Positions 44,158-52,344 of a DNA stretch of 64,000 nucleotides are shown in pieces. A program made the translations under genes and the position numbers. The notes beneath the pieces are model-generated. The model did no database searches. It saw only the letters and a program-made list of their open reading frames with translations, and was not told where the DNA came from. This stretch comes from Opitutaceae bacterium (GTDB taxonomy: Bacteria > Verrucomicrobiota > Verrucomicrobiia > Opitutales > Opitutaceae). The stretch covers positions 80,556-144,555 of the forward strand of contig JAGYIG010000005.1 of NCBI GenBank assembly GCA_018402455.1, in the 5' to 3' direction. Position 1 is the stretch's first letter, and each line of letters opens with the position of its first letter.

Positions 44158-46206
44158 TTCGCGGGTGTCCTCTGCCGGCAGGGTGGTGGATCGGTGATGA
44201 TTCGCTGGTTGGTCGGTCAGGATCCGGATATTGCGAAGGTAAACGGCGCCGCCGCTGAGGTCCTCGGTCAGCCGGTGAATTTGGAAACCGATCAACCCGG
44301 ATGCGGTTTGGTCATCGATGAGGTGCAACGTGGGCACGCCATTGACCCAGGTGCGGAAGGTCTGACCAATGGCTTCGATGCGGTAGTGATTCCACTCCGA
44401 TGGTCGATACGCGTCCCGGGCGGCGGCCTTACCCTCGAGGGAATACAACCAGCCACGGCCCCCTTCTTCGTAAATACCGCCGGTCCATTGGCGGGAAGAC
44501 TGATCGATTTCCATCTGATACCCATGGGTGCGGCCGTCCATGATGGCCGGGTTGCGTTGGCCGCGCAGGAGGATGCCGGAGTTCAAGTTGCCGATGACTT
44601 TGACATCCACTTCGAGGATGAAATCGGCGTAGGTCTCGGCGGTGACGAGATAGGTCATCGCGCTGGCATCCTGGTGGACGGCGACGATCGCTCCATCGTC
44701 CACGAGCACCGTCGACTGCCCCTCAACGACATCCCAGCCGTCCAGAGAATGGCCGTCAAAGAGGCTCTGCCACTGGGGGGCAGGTACCGGGTTCAAACGG
44801 TAGAGTTCGCCGAAGTTGGGGTCGCGGGAATTGAGGGCCACGTAGAGCTGACCATCCGGTCCACTGAGCACATCACGCACCCGCCCTTGGCCTTTCAGAA
44901 TAATTTCATCCTCGAGGATCTGGCCGTCGTGGATGACGAGGCGGCGGAGTTCCTGCGATGCCAAACCAGCAACCAGCAGATCGCCCGTCCAACCGGGGAA
45001 TACCGTCCCCTCGTAAAAATCGATCCCGCAGACTGCGATGGACGGGTTCCAGTAGTGCCGGGGCTGGGCGAGACCGTCGCGGGCGGTTTCGTTGGTGATC
45101 GGGGTCCCGTTGTAATTCATGCCATAGGTGATCACGGGCCAGCCGTAATTCACGCCGGGTTCGATCAGATTGACCTCGTCACCCCCGCGCGGTCCGTGCT
45201 CGGTCGCCCAGAGCATCCCGGTGGCCGGGTCGATATCCAAGCCTTGCGGGTTGCGGTTGCCGAGCGTCCAGAGGGAGGGGAAAGCGCCGGGTTGTTCGGC
45301 AAACGGATTGTCCGGGGGGATGCGCCCGTCGTCGAAAATACGGTGGACCTTGCCGTTGGGCTTGGTGACATCCTGCGCCATCGTCATGCGGCCACGATCT
45401 CCGATGCTAAAGAACAGGTAACCGTCCTGGAAAACGAAACGGGTTCCGTAATGAACGCCGGAGCTGAGGTGAAACTCGGCCGGGACCCGAAAAATGTCTT
45501 CTTGATCGACCCATTGGTCGTCCTTGATGCGGCCCCGTACGATGGCGGTCATGCCGGCGTCCTTGCCGTCTTCCTGCGCACCGGTGTGCTCCGAGTAGCC
45601 GAGGTAGATCCAGCCATTGTTCGCGTAGTCGGGATGCAGTGCCACTTCGAGCAGACCGCCTTGGCCGTGTTGCCAAACCTCGGGCGTGCCCTCAATGAGG
45701 TGGTTCACCCCATCGGCATGGCGCCAGAGCGGACCGTCGCGCTGGGCGAGGAGAATGGAGCTATCCGGCATGAACTCCATCGACCAAAGGATATCTTCCA
45801 CCTGGGTGATTTTCTCCAAGGTGAAATTGTGGTGGGTGGTGGAAAACACACCGCCCTGCGGCTGGGTTTTGGCGGTGGTTTCCTTGGTTTTGGCGATCTG
45901 TCCCTGTTCGCGGATGTAGATCACGAGGGAGCGGATCTGGTTGTCATCGAGTACGCCCTGCCAAGGCACCATGCCCAGGTCCGGAAAGCCGGCGGCGATG
46001 GATCGAGTGATTTCAGCGTCGCTACTGCCATGCTTCCAATAGTCATCGACCAACGAGCCCCCTTGGCCGCCGGCGAGGTTCTCGCCGTGACAGGCAGCGC
46101 AGTAGGTTTGATAGAGCTCGTTGACCGAACCCGTGCCGATTCGGTTTTGGGCGGCGGCGGGGAGGCAACCAACCGCGAGGGGTAGCAGGAGACAAAGACG
46201 ATTCAT
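44152..46206 (-). CDS. Cytochrome c / PQQ-type sugar dehydrogenase / DUF1080 fusion
   Basis: The 684-residue exported protein joins three domains. After the signal peptide (MNRLCLLLPLAVGCLPAAA) comes a cytochrome c domain with the haem site CAACH (Cys36, Cys39, His40) and a distal Met region near GFPDLGMVPWQG. Residues about 120-480 form a glucose/sorbosone-dehydrogenase beta-propeller (GRVRDVLSGPDGQLYVALNS, ATGMLWATEHGPRGGDEVN). Residues about 482-670 are a DUF1080 sandwich (LFDGHSLDGWDVV). Such proteins oxidise sugars in the periplasm and pass electrons to the cytochrome. DUF1080 is linked to 3-keto-disaccharide hydrolysis, so oxidation and cleavage might be joined in one protein (inference). 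Confidence 0.88.
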   Translation of the reverse strand: MNRLCLLLPLAVGCLPAAAQNRIGTGSVNELYQTYCAACHGENLAGGQGGSLVDDYWKHGSSDAEITRSIAAGFPDLGMVPWQGVLDDNQIRSLVIYIREQGQIAKTKETTAKTQPQGGVFSTTHHNFTLEKITQVEDILWSMEFMPDSSILLAQRDGPLWRHADGVNHLIEGTPEVWQHGQGGLLEVALHPDYANNGWIYLGYSEHTGAQEDGKDAGMTAIVRGRIKDDQWVDQEDIFRVPAEFHLSSGVHYGTRFVFQDGYLFFSIGDRGRMTMAQDVTKPNGKVHRIFDDGRIPPDNPFAEQPGAFPSLWTLGNRNPQGLDIDPATGMLWATEHGPRGGDEVNLIEPGVNYGWPVITYGMNYNGTPITNETARDGLAQPRHYWNPSIAVCGIDFYEGTVFPGWTGDLLVAGLASQELRRLVIHDGQILEDEIILKGQGRVRDVLSGPDGQLYVALNSRDPNFGELYRLNPVPAPQWQSLFDGHSLDGWDVVEGQSTVLVDDGAIVAVHQDASAMTYLVTAETYADFILEVDVKVIGNLNSGILLRGQRNPAIMDGRTHGYQMEIDQSSRQWTGGIYEEGGRGWLYSLEGKAAARDAYRPSEWNHYRIEAIGQTFRTWVNGVPTLHLIDDQTASGLIGFQIHRLTEDLSGGAVYLRNIRILTDQPANHHRSTTLPAEDTREL

Positions 46207-46341
46207 ATTGAGACGGAGGAGAAGGGAGACGTTTCAGTGAGATTGCAATCAGGGGCAACGATGCGGTCCAGCTGAGGGGAGGGGGACGGTCAACTGGGGA
46301 CGGCATTGCCGGGGGACGTTCCGGGGGCAGTCAACGTGACC

Positions 46342-47187
46342 ATGAAACGCATTGTTGTCACGGGTGGATCCGGGAAAGCGGGCACCGCCACTCTTTTAGA
46401 GCTGGCGGACCACGGATACGAGGTGCTGAACGTCGATACCGTGCCCCCCCGGGGCGCGGCGGCTCGTTTTCCCACCAAGCTGGCGGACCTGACGGATTTG
46501 GGGGAAGCGCACTCGGTTTTGGCCAAGGCGGATGCGGTGGTGCATCTTGGCGCGATCCCCAATGAGCTGTTTCACACCGGCCCGCGGGTCTTTCATAACA
46601 ACACCGCCAGCACTTATAATGTATTCGAAGCCGCCCGCCAGGCGGGGCTGAAGCGGGTGGTGTGGGCATCGAGCGAAACCGTCCTGGGGCTCTCATTCAG
46701 CGAAACTCCGCCTCGGTATGCCCCGGTGGATGAGGATCATGCTCCCTATCCGAATTCCAGCTACGCTTTGTCGAAGGTGGCAGGTGAGGCGATGGCGGCG
46801 CAGTATGCACGATGGACCGGAGTGGCGCATGTGGGCCTCCGCTTCTCGAACATCTTACGGCGGGAGGATTATGCCAAAGTGCCGACCTTTTGGGAGGATC
46901 CTAAATTGCGCAGCTGGAACCTCTGGGGCTACATCGACGAGAGGGACGTTGGTCTGAGTTGCCGGCTGGGCCTCGAAGCTGCCGTGGCAGGGGCCGTGAA
47001 TGTCACTATCGCGGCGGCCGATACCATCATGAGCCGGTCGAGCGCGGGGCTGTTGCAAGAGGTGTTTCCGACGGTTCCGATCAAGCGGGAATTGGGCGAT
47101 TTCGAAACCTTGCTGGCAATCAACCGGGCGCGGGCGGTCCTGGGCTTTGAGCCCCAGCACAGTTGGCGGGACGAAGGGTTGATGTAG
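46342..47187 (+). CDS. NAD(P)-dependent sugar epimerase/dehydratase
   Basis: 281 residues from ATG 46342 (MKRIVVTGGSGKAG). It is an extended short-chain dehydrogenase: NAD-binding GGSGKAGTATLLEL, and the catalytic YALSK in NSSYALSKVAGEAMAAQY. The general line VRWASSETVLG and substrate-loop region fit nucleotide-sugar or uronate dehydrogenases of this family; the exact substrate is open. It is divergent from the fusion dehydrogenase with a 135-bp gap, and its stop lies next to a decayed region left of the IS element. Confidence 0.85.
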   Translation: MKRIVVTGGSGKAGTATLLELADHGYEVLNVDTVPPRGAAARFPTKLADLTDLGEAHSVLAKADAVVHLGAIPNELFHTGPRVFHNNTASTYNVFEAARQAGLKRVVWASSETVLGLSFSETPPRYAPVDEDHAPYPNSSYALSKVAGEAMAAQYARWTGVAHVGLRFSNILRREDYAKVPTFWEDPKLRSWNLWGYIDERDVGLSCRLGLEAAVAGAVNVTIAAADTIMSRSSAGLLQEVFPTVPIKRELGDFETLLAINRARAVLGFEPQHSWRDEGLM

Positions 47188-47259
47188 CCGCCCGCCCCGA
47201 TGGCACGGTGGGAGTGCGCCGGGCCGAGGGTGGATGCGAGGCTACGATCAGGGCAATCG

Positions 47260-47662
47260 GTCCGACCCGACGCAGGCTTCCACGATAGCGATGGTGGTTT
47301 GCTGGAGCAGCGTCTTCATCCCGGTAAAAGCGGAGCGAGTTTTGACCATTGTTCCTGCGTTCGATATCGATACGCACGGTGTGCACGGCGTTGTCCAGCT
47401 CGCGAAAGATCAGCATGCCCGCCTCGCCGTCCACCCTGCCGCGGTCTTCAGCGACGGCGAGATTGGCCGCGCTGCCAGCGAACCAGCCGACATCGGTAAC
47501 GGCGCAGCCCCCACCAGATTCCCGTCAGTGAAGGTTTCTACTAACACCTTGAGACCGAGCGAGCTCAGTGGGATCACGGCGGCGTATAACCGGCCGACGG
47601 TAAAGATTCGAGAGGCGCCGGAAATACGGGGTGGTTTCACGGTAAAATCAGGCGACAAGCTA
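47260..47662 (-). pseudogene. Broken gene of unknown function next to the IS element
   Basis: On the minus strand a coding-like segment reads PDFTVKPPRISGASRIF, then VGRLYAAVIPLSSLGLKVLVET, before a frame change near 47510-47520; the next frame reads GGCAVTDVGWFAGSAANLAVAED and then GEAGMLIFRELDNAVHTVRIDIE. The first frame runs straight into the IS end at 47662, so the 5' part was probably cut off by the insertion. I do not recognise the family. Beyond 47260 the frame has no further coding look. Confidence 0.35.
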
Positions 47663-47691
47663 GGGAGTGTTTTGGAAATAAAACAGACATA

Positions 47692-47718
47692 AAAAGTATC
47701 AATTTTGTGGATACTTTT
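47692..47718. repeat. Hairpin inside the IS left end
   Basis: AAAAGTATC and its exact complement GATACTTTT flank a 9-nt loop just inside the left terminal repeat and before the transposase start. Such hairpins can keep outside transcripts from expressing the transposase; that role is inferred. Confidence 0.6.
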
Positions 47719-47756
47719 GCTTGACGTTGCAGACATTTAGTCTCATTCATCTAACT

Positions 47757-48544
47757 GTGAGCCAACAAGTAAGGCTCGTCTTGACCGATCAGGTTTGGGG
47801 CGAGCTAAATAAATTAACTCCCACCGGCTGAGTCTGGGTGGGGCACATAAACGTGGCCGCAAGTGCACTGATACACGCCTGCGACTCGAAGCAATCCTGT
47901 GGATTTTGCGCACCGGAGCTCCGTGGCGAGACCTACCCGCTTCGTTTGGCCCGTGGCAAAGCGCTTACGGCTGTTTTCGTCGCTGGAGTGCCCGGGGACT
48001 ATGGAGCTGGTTGTTGAGCCATGTTTCTTCGCTGCTGGGCGACGAGGAATACCTCATGATCGATAGCACCGCCATGCGGGTGCACTCCCACGGCGCAAAC
48101 CCCGCAGGAGGACAACTGGCCCAAGCCATGGGCCGCTCCAAGGCCAGTCTATCCACCAAGGTCCACATGGCATGCGATGCCTTGGGATACCCCCTTGGGT
48201 TTATTCTTACCGGAGCCAACGTCTCGGATTTTGATCAAGCCAAACCTCTAATCAAAAGCTATTTACGACCCAGCAGTTTTGCCCTGATGGACAAGGGCTA
48301 TGACAGCAACGCCATCCGCGAGGTTGTGAGCCAACAAGGCGGCATCGCCGTCATAGCCGTGAACTCAAGCCGATCTCAAAAACCCGCTTTTGACGAGCAT
48401 CTCTATCGGGAGCGCCATCGCATCGAAAATCTCTTCCAGCGCCTCAAGCACTTCCGCCGCATCGCCACACGCTACGAAAAACTTCTCACCACGTTCTCCG
48501 CCATGCTCTGCTTGGCATGTCTGCTCATCTGGCTAAAATACTAA
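47757..48544 (+). pseudogene. IS5-family transposase, two frames
   Basis: A first frame starts at GTG 47757 (SQQVRLVLTDQVWGELNKLTP) and stops at TGA 47829-47831. The second, in the -1 frame, continues HKRGRKCTDTRLRLEAILWILRTGAPWRDLP and runs to 48544. It carries the DDE domain with MIDSTAMRVHSH (first Asp), FALMDKGYDSNAIRE (second Asp) and YRERHRIENLFQRLKHFRRIATRYEK (Glu). IS427-type elements often join two frames by -1 frameshifting, but no classical slippery heptamer is visible in the short overlap (about 47811-47830). So the element is either decayed or uses an unusual site. Confidence 0.75.
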
Positions 48545-48658
48545 CCTAGGCTATTTCCAAAACACACCCTAAGGGTGCGGACGCCGCAAATCCAATGAGA
48601 AGGGATGCCGCGGTGCAACCCAAAGACGCTCGCCCGGACAAGGGGCAACGGGCCTCGT

Positions 48659-49594
48659 TCAGGTGCGCAGCAAACCGGCGGCGGATTCCTGCAGAAATGA
48701 GGCATAGGTCCGGGGCAACCCGTCCGCCAGATCCGTGGCGGCCGACCAGCCGAGGCCCGCGAGTTGGCTGACATCCATCAGCTTGCGCGGGGTGCCATCC
48801 GGCTTCGAGGCGTCCCAGACGATCTCCCCGGGGTAACCCACCACGGCCGCCACTTGTTCGGTCAGCTCCCGAATCGAAATCTCGCGACCGGTTCCGACGT
48901 TGATCAGGTCGGGAGGGTCCGCCAAACGCAGCAGAAAGGCGCAGGCATCCGCCAAATCGTCCACGTGCAGAAATTCGCGCAGGGGCGAACCACTGCCCCA
49001 CGCCTCCACCCGGGGCGCTCCGCTTTCCTTGGCTTCGTGGAAGCGCCGAATGAGGGCCGGCAACACGTGCGAATTGGGACCATGATAATTGTCCCCGGGG
49101 CCATACAGGTTGGTCGGCATGGCCGAGTGATAACACACGCCGTATTGTCGGCGGTAATACTCGGCCAGCTTCAGTCCGGCGATCTTGGCGATGGCGTAGG
49201 CCTCGTTGGTCGGTTCCAACGGTCCCGTCAGCAGGCTGTCCTCACGCAGCGGTTGGGGTGCGAGTTTGGGGTAGATGCAGGAGCTGCCCAAAAACAGGAG
49301 GCGCGACACCCCGGCTTGGTAGGCGGCATGGATGCAGTTGGTGGCCAGAATGAGGTTTTCGTAGCCGAATTCCGCGGGGTAAGTGTTATTGGCATGAATG
49401 CCTCCAACCTTGGCGGCGGCAATGATCGCCACGTCGGGCTTTTCGGCGGCGAAGAACGCATTGACCGCCGCTTGATCGGTGAGGTCCAAATCGGCCCGGC
49501 AGCGCAGCAGGAGCTCGGTGTCCGGCTCGCGTCCAAACCGCCGCACCAGCGCCGCTCCCACCATCCCCCGATGTCCGGCGATAAAGAGTTTCAT
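48659..49594 (-). CDS. fcl: GDP-L-fucose synthase
   Basis: The 311-residue protein has the short-chain dehydrogenase fold with [20 protein letters not shown] and the catalytic YAIAKIAG, with [34 protein letters not shown] typical of GDP-fucose synthase, and [26 protein letters not shown]. It converts GDP-4-keto-6-deoxymannose to GDP-L-fucose with NADPH. The gmd gene lies upstream, 18 bp apart, making a two-gene route from GDP-mannose to GDP-fucose. Fucose likely enters capsule or lipopolysaccharide. It lies about 90 bp from the right end of the IS element. Confidence 0.93.
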   Translation of the reverse strand: MKLFIAGHRGMVGAALVRRFGREPDTELLLRCRADLDLTDQAAVNAFFAAEKPDVAIIAAAKVGGIHANNTYPAEFGYENLILATNCIHAAYQAGVSRLLFLGSSCIYPKLAPQPLREDSLLTGPLEPTNEAYAIAKIAGLKLAEYYRRQYGVCYHSAMPTNLYGPGDNYHGPNSHVLPALIRRFHEAKESGAPRVEAWGSGSPLREFLHVDDLADACAFLLRLADPPDLINVGTGREISIRELTEQVAAVVGYPGEIVWDASKPDGTPRKLMDVSQLAGLGWSAATDLADGLPRTYASFLQESAAGLLRT

Positions 49595-49612
49595 GGCGTG
49601 GGTGGAGCGGGA

Positions 49613-50647
49613 TCAGGCAAAGGGCGTATGGCTGACCTCGGGGAGATCCGCGATCTGGGCCTCCCGCTTGGCCAGATCAAGATCCGCTTCGGTCATGATC
49701 TTGACCAGCTCCTGGAAGCGCACCTTGGGCTCCCAGCCGAGCTGGCGTTTGGCCTTGGCCGGGTCGCCGATCAACAGATCGACCTCCGCCGGGCGCTCAT
49801 AGCGCTGGTCGTATTCGACGTGCTTTTCCCAATCGAGATCGAGCAACCCAAAGGTCTCCTGAATGAACTCCTTCACGGTGTGGGTTTCATTGGTCGCGAC
49901 GACGTAGTCATCCGGCGTGTCCTGCTGCAGCATCACCCACATCATTTCGACGTATTCCTTGGCGTAGCCCCAGTCGCGTTTGGCATCGAGGTTGCCCATG
50001 TAGAGCTTCTCTTGCAGCCCCAGCTTGATCCGGGTGGCCGCCCGGGTGATCTTGCGGGTGACAAAGGTCTCACCGCGGCGCGGCGACTCGTGATTGAAGA
50101 GGATGCCGCTGGAGGCGTGCAGGTTGTAGGACTCGCGGTAGTTCACCGTCAACCAGTGGGCATACATCTTCGCACAACCGTAGGGGGAGCGCGGCCAGAA
50201 CGGAGTCTCCTCCGTCTGCGGGACCTGTTGCACCTTGCCGAACATCTCCGAGGAGGAAGCCTGATAGTAGCGGCACTTTTTGACCAATCCGGCCTCGCGA
50301 ATGGCCTCCAGAATCCGCACCGCTCCCACGCCGACCACGTCGCCGGTGTATTCGGGGATGTCAAAGGAAACCCGCACGTGGGACTGGGCGCCCAGGTTGT
50401 AAATCTCGTCCGGTTGCAGATCGTAAAGCAGCTTCACCATCTGCACGGAATCCGCCAAATCCCCGTAGTGCAGAAACAACTTCACGCCGTTGATGTGCGG
50501 GTCACGGTAAAGGTGATCGATGCGGCTGGTATTGAAGGTCGAAGCCCGGCGGATGATGCCGTGCACTTCGTAGCCTTTGCCGAGGAGCAACTCCGCGAGG
50601 TAGGAACCGTCCTGTCCTGTGATGCCGGTGATGAGTGCTTTTTTCAT
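49613..50647 (-). CDS. gmd: GDP-mannose 4,6-dehydratase
   Basis: The 344-residue protein shows [40 protein letters not shown], the diagnostic GMD start, then [25 protein letters not shown], the catalytic [19 protein letters not shown] and [18 protein letters not shown]. It dehydrates GDP-mannose to GDP-4-keto-6-deoxymannose. The next gene fcl completes GDP-L-fucose. The length equals that of other bacterial GMDs. Behind its start, upstream, the decayed gene region begins. Confidence 0.95.
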   Translation of the reverse strand: MKKALITGITGQDGSYLAELLLGKGYEVHGIIRRASTFNTSRIDHLYRDPHINGVKLFLHYGDLADSVQMVKLLYDLQPDEIYNLGAQSHVRVSFDIPEYTGDVVGVGAVRILEAIREAGLVKKCRYYQASSSEMFGKVQQVPQTEETPFWPRSPYGCAKMYAHWLTVNYRESYNLHASSGILFNHESPRRGETFVTRKITRAATRIKLGLQEKLYMGNLDAKRDWGYAKEYVEMMWVMLQQDTPDDYVVATNETHTVKEFIQETFGLLDLDWEKHVEYDQRYERPAEVDLLIGDPAKAKRQLGWEPKVRFQELVKIMTEADLDLAKREAQIADLPEVSHTPFA

Positions 50648-50746
50648 GGAGGAGAGAACCTAACGGGACCGGAGCTCCCCGCCGCAAGCCTGCAATAGCT
50701 GCCGCCCCCTCTTGCCTGTCCGCCATTCCCGTTGCACGTTGGCACC

Positions 50747-51276
50747 ATGCGCGTTGTCTTGATCGTTGCCCAATCGCTCGACGGATTCATCACCCGTCAT
50801 GACGCCCCCGGTGCGGGTTGGGCGTCCGCCGCCGACCAAGCCCGGTTCCGCCGAAGCCTGACCCAGTTCGGATGCGGCGGTCATGGCCCGCCAGACCTAC
50901 GACACCGTGCGGGAGAGCATTCTGCCGCGGCGGACGACCGGCCCCTTCCGCGGATCATGACCCGCGACCTGCAAACACGCCGCCGGATCACCCCGGAAGG
51001 CCGGCTGGAGTTCACCGACCAGAATCCGGGGCCGACGCGCCGACTCACGGCCCAAGGGTGCACCGCCTGCGCTCTGTTGGGCGGGAGCCACCGCGCATGA
51101 CACCTTCTGGCGGCGGGCCTGGTGGATGAATTGTGGGTGACGGTGAGCCCCCGTCACTCAACTGGCGCGGGCACCCTGATCATCAAAGCCCCGCAGGATC
51201 GCACCATGCATTGATCGCCCACGAGCGCCTCCCGGACAGCGACTCCCTCGTGCTGAAATACCGGGTTCGGGCATGA
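50747..51276 (+). pseudogene. RibD/DHFR-domain reductase, multiply frameshifted
   Basis: The gene begins MRVVLIVAQSLDGFITRHD, a typical start of the RibD C-terminal (dihydrofolate-reductase-like) family. It then changes frame at about 50875 to DAAVMARQTYDTVRESILPRR, again near 50955 to MTRDLQTRRRITPEGRLEF, and about 51085-51110 to AHDTFLAAGLVDELWVTV, ending [19 protein letters not shown]. At least three indels separate these pieces, so it cannot make a full protein unless the sequence is wrong. Its final stop overlaps the start of the next decayed frame (ATGA at 51273-51276), so it was the first gene of an operon. Confidence 0.75.
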
Positions 51277-51572
51277 CCGCCCCAACTGCTCCGCCCAACT
51301 GGTCGCACCAGTTTTGAAAAATGATGGTGGGCATCAGATCCTGAGCCCGATCGTGGGCGCCCGCTCTTTTGCTCGGCGGCCAAGCCTTGGGGCACCCCGC
51401 CGCCCCACTCGACATCGCCCTGCGCGGGGCGAAGACAGTCGGCTTCACCGGCGGCTTCGCGGCACCCTTAATCGCTCCCCGCATGGTCGCCCGGGAGATC
51501 AACCAGCGGGCCGCCCGCGAGAATCGACCGCCTGGCCACCAACGGAGGATTAAATCTGGAAATCCGGGCTGA
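51273..51572 (+). pseudogene. Decayed unknown gene with two in-frame TGA stops
   Basis: The frame starts at ATG 51273 ([14 protein letters not shown]), then meets TGA twice, and continues as [22 protein letters not shown] and [26 protein letters not shown] in the same frame up to about 51572. If the two TGA were Trp codons it would encode one continuous hydrophobic protein of about 100 residues. As TGA clearly stops other genes here, TGG-to-TGA changes in a dying gene are the simpler reading. The family is not recognised. It is coupled to the RibD-like gene (ATGA). Confidence 0.45.
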
Positions 51573-52263
51573 CCGCTGATCTCATGCAAGCTGCACTCCT
51601 GCTTTTGACCGCCAAAACGGGTGGCCTCCTCCGACATCCCCAAGCCAGCGGCGCTTGCTGTGCCAGTCCCCACCGAAACATACCCCTGCTCCCAGAGGTG
51701 TGGCGCGGCTCGCGTTCCGTCACATACCGGTGCACGTCGCGGTTGTCCCAATCGGGATGATCGGATGCACCTTGGAAACTTTGTTGCACCTGCAGCACAG
51801 GTCGGTTTTCGCGGGTGCTACTTTGCGACCGGCGCAAATTCCCGCCAGCCGCCCGCCTGAGCTCGCGCACCGCCCGATCCATCGGCTCCACTTTGTTGAG
51901 AAGGTTGTAACGGTCCAATTCCTCCGGGCCCTGCTCCCACCGCTTGCCAAAAAGAGCCTCTTGCCGGGCCGCTGTCACCCGGGGCTGATACACCTTCAGG
52001 TTCAAATTCAAGCGCTCGGTCAGCTGCGCCGCAAACCGGTAGGTCTCAGGGAAAAGGTAGCCGGTGTCGATGAACACCACGGGAATGTTCGGCCGCTGCC
52101 GAGTCACCAAATGCAGCATCACCGCCGACTGGATCCCGAAGCTGGTGGTCAAAATCAACCGTTCCCCAAACCGCTCCACCGCCCACCTTATCCGCTCCAC
52201 CGCCGTAACCCCCTCGAGATCGGGGGGCGGAGGAACAACGGAAGCAGTGCTGGCGGGACTCAT
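51550..52263 (-). pseudogene. cysH: Phosphoadenylyl-sulfate reductase, frameshifted
   Basis: The N-terminal part is normal: RLILTTSFGIQSAVMLHLV (nucleotide-binding), VVFIDTGYLFPETYRFAAQL, GPEELDRYNLLNKVEPMDRAV. After this the frame breaks several times: [17 protein letters not shown] and [10 protein letters not shown] in the first frame, [13 protein letters not shown] and [19 protein letters not shown] in another. The last, ECSLHEI, holds the catalytic Cys of the reductase (usually ECGLH), so the enzyme cannot be made intact. CysH reduces PAPS or APS to sulfite; its loss would force use of reduced sulfur unless another copy exists. The gene is convergent with the decayed genes before it. Confidence 0.8.
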
Positions 52264-52344
52264 ACCCCCTCACCCTGCCCGCAAAATGGCCGGAGTAAAG
52301 GGCTTATTATAGGTTGGTTTACCTACAAACCTTAGTTGATTGAA

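Larger units (their letters stand above)
47663..48569 (+). mobile_element. IS5-family-like insertion sequence, 907 bp
   Basis: The ends are 18-bp inverted repeats with one mismatch: GGGAGTGTTTTGGAAATA at 47663-47680 and its complement (GGGTGTGTTTTGGAAATA read inward) at 48552-48569. The dinucleotide TA flanks both ends (47661-47662 and 48570-48571) as a target duplication. Length and ends fit IS5-family elements of the IS427 type. The transposase gene lies inside on the plus strand. Confidence 0.85.

Noticed and set aside
47200..47692. Plus-strand open frames left of the IS element as genes
   Set aside because: The minus strand shows the more protein-like reading; the plus frames cross the IS end and lack domain features.
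51273..51572. UGA recoding to tryptophan or selenocysteine
   Set aside because: TGA ends many intact genes here and the adjacent genes are clearly decayed by indels; no SECIS-like hairpin seen.
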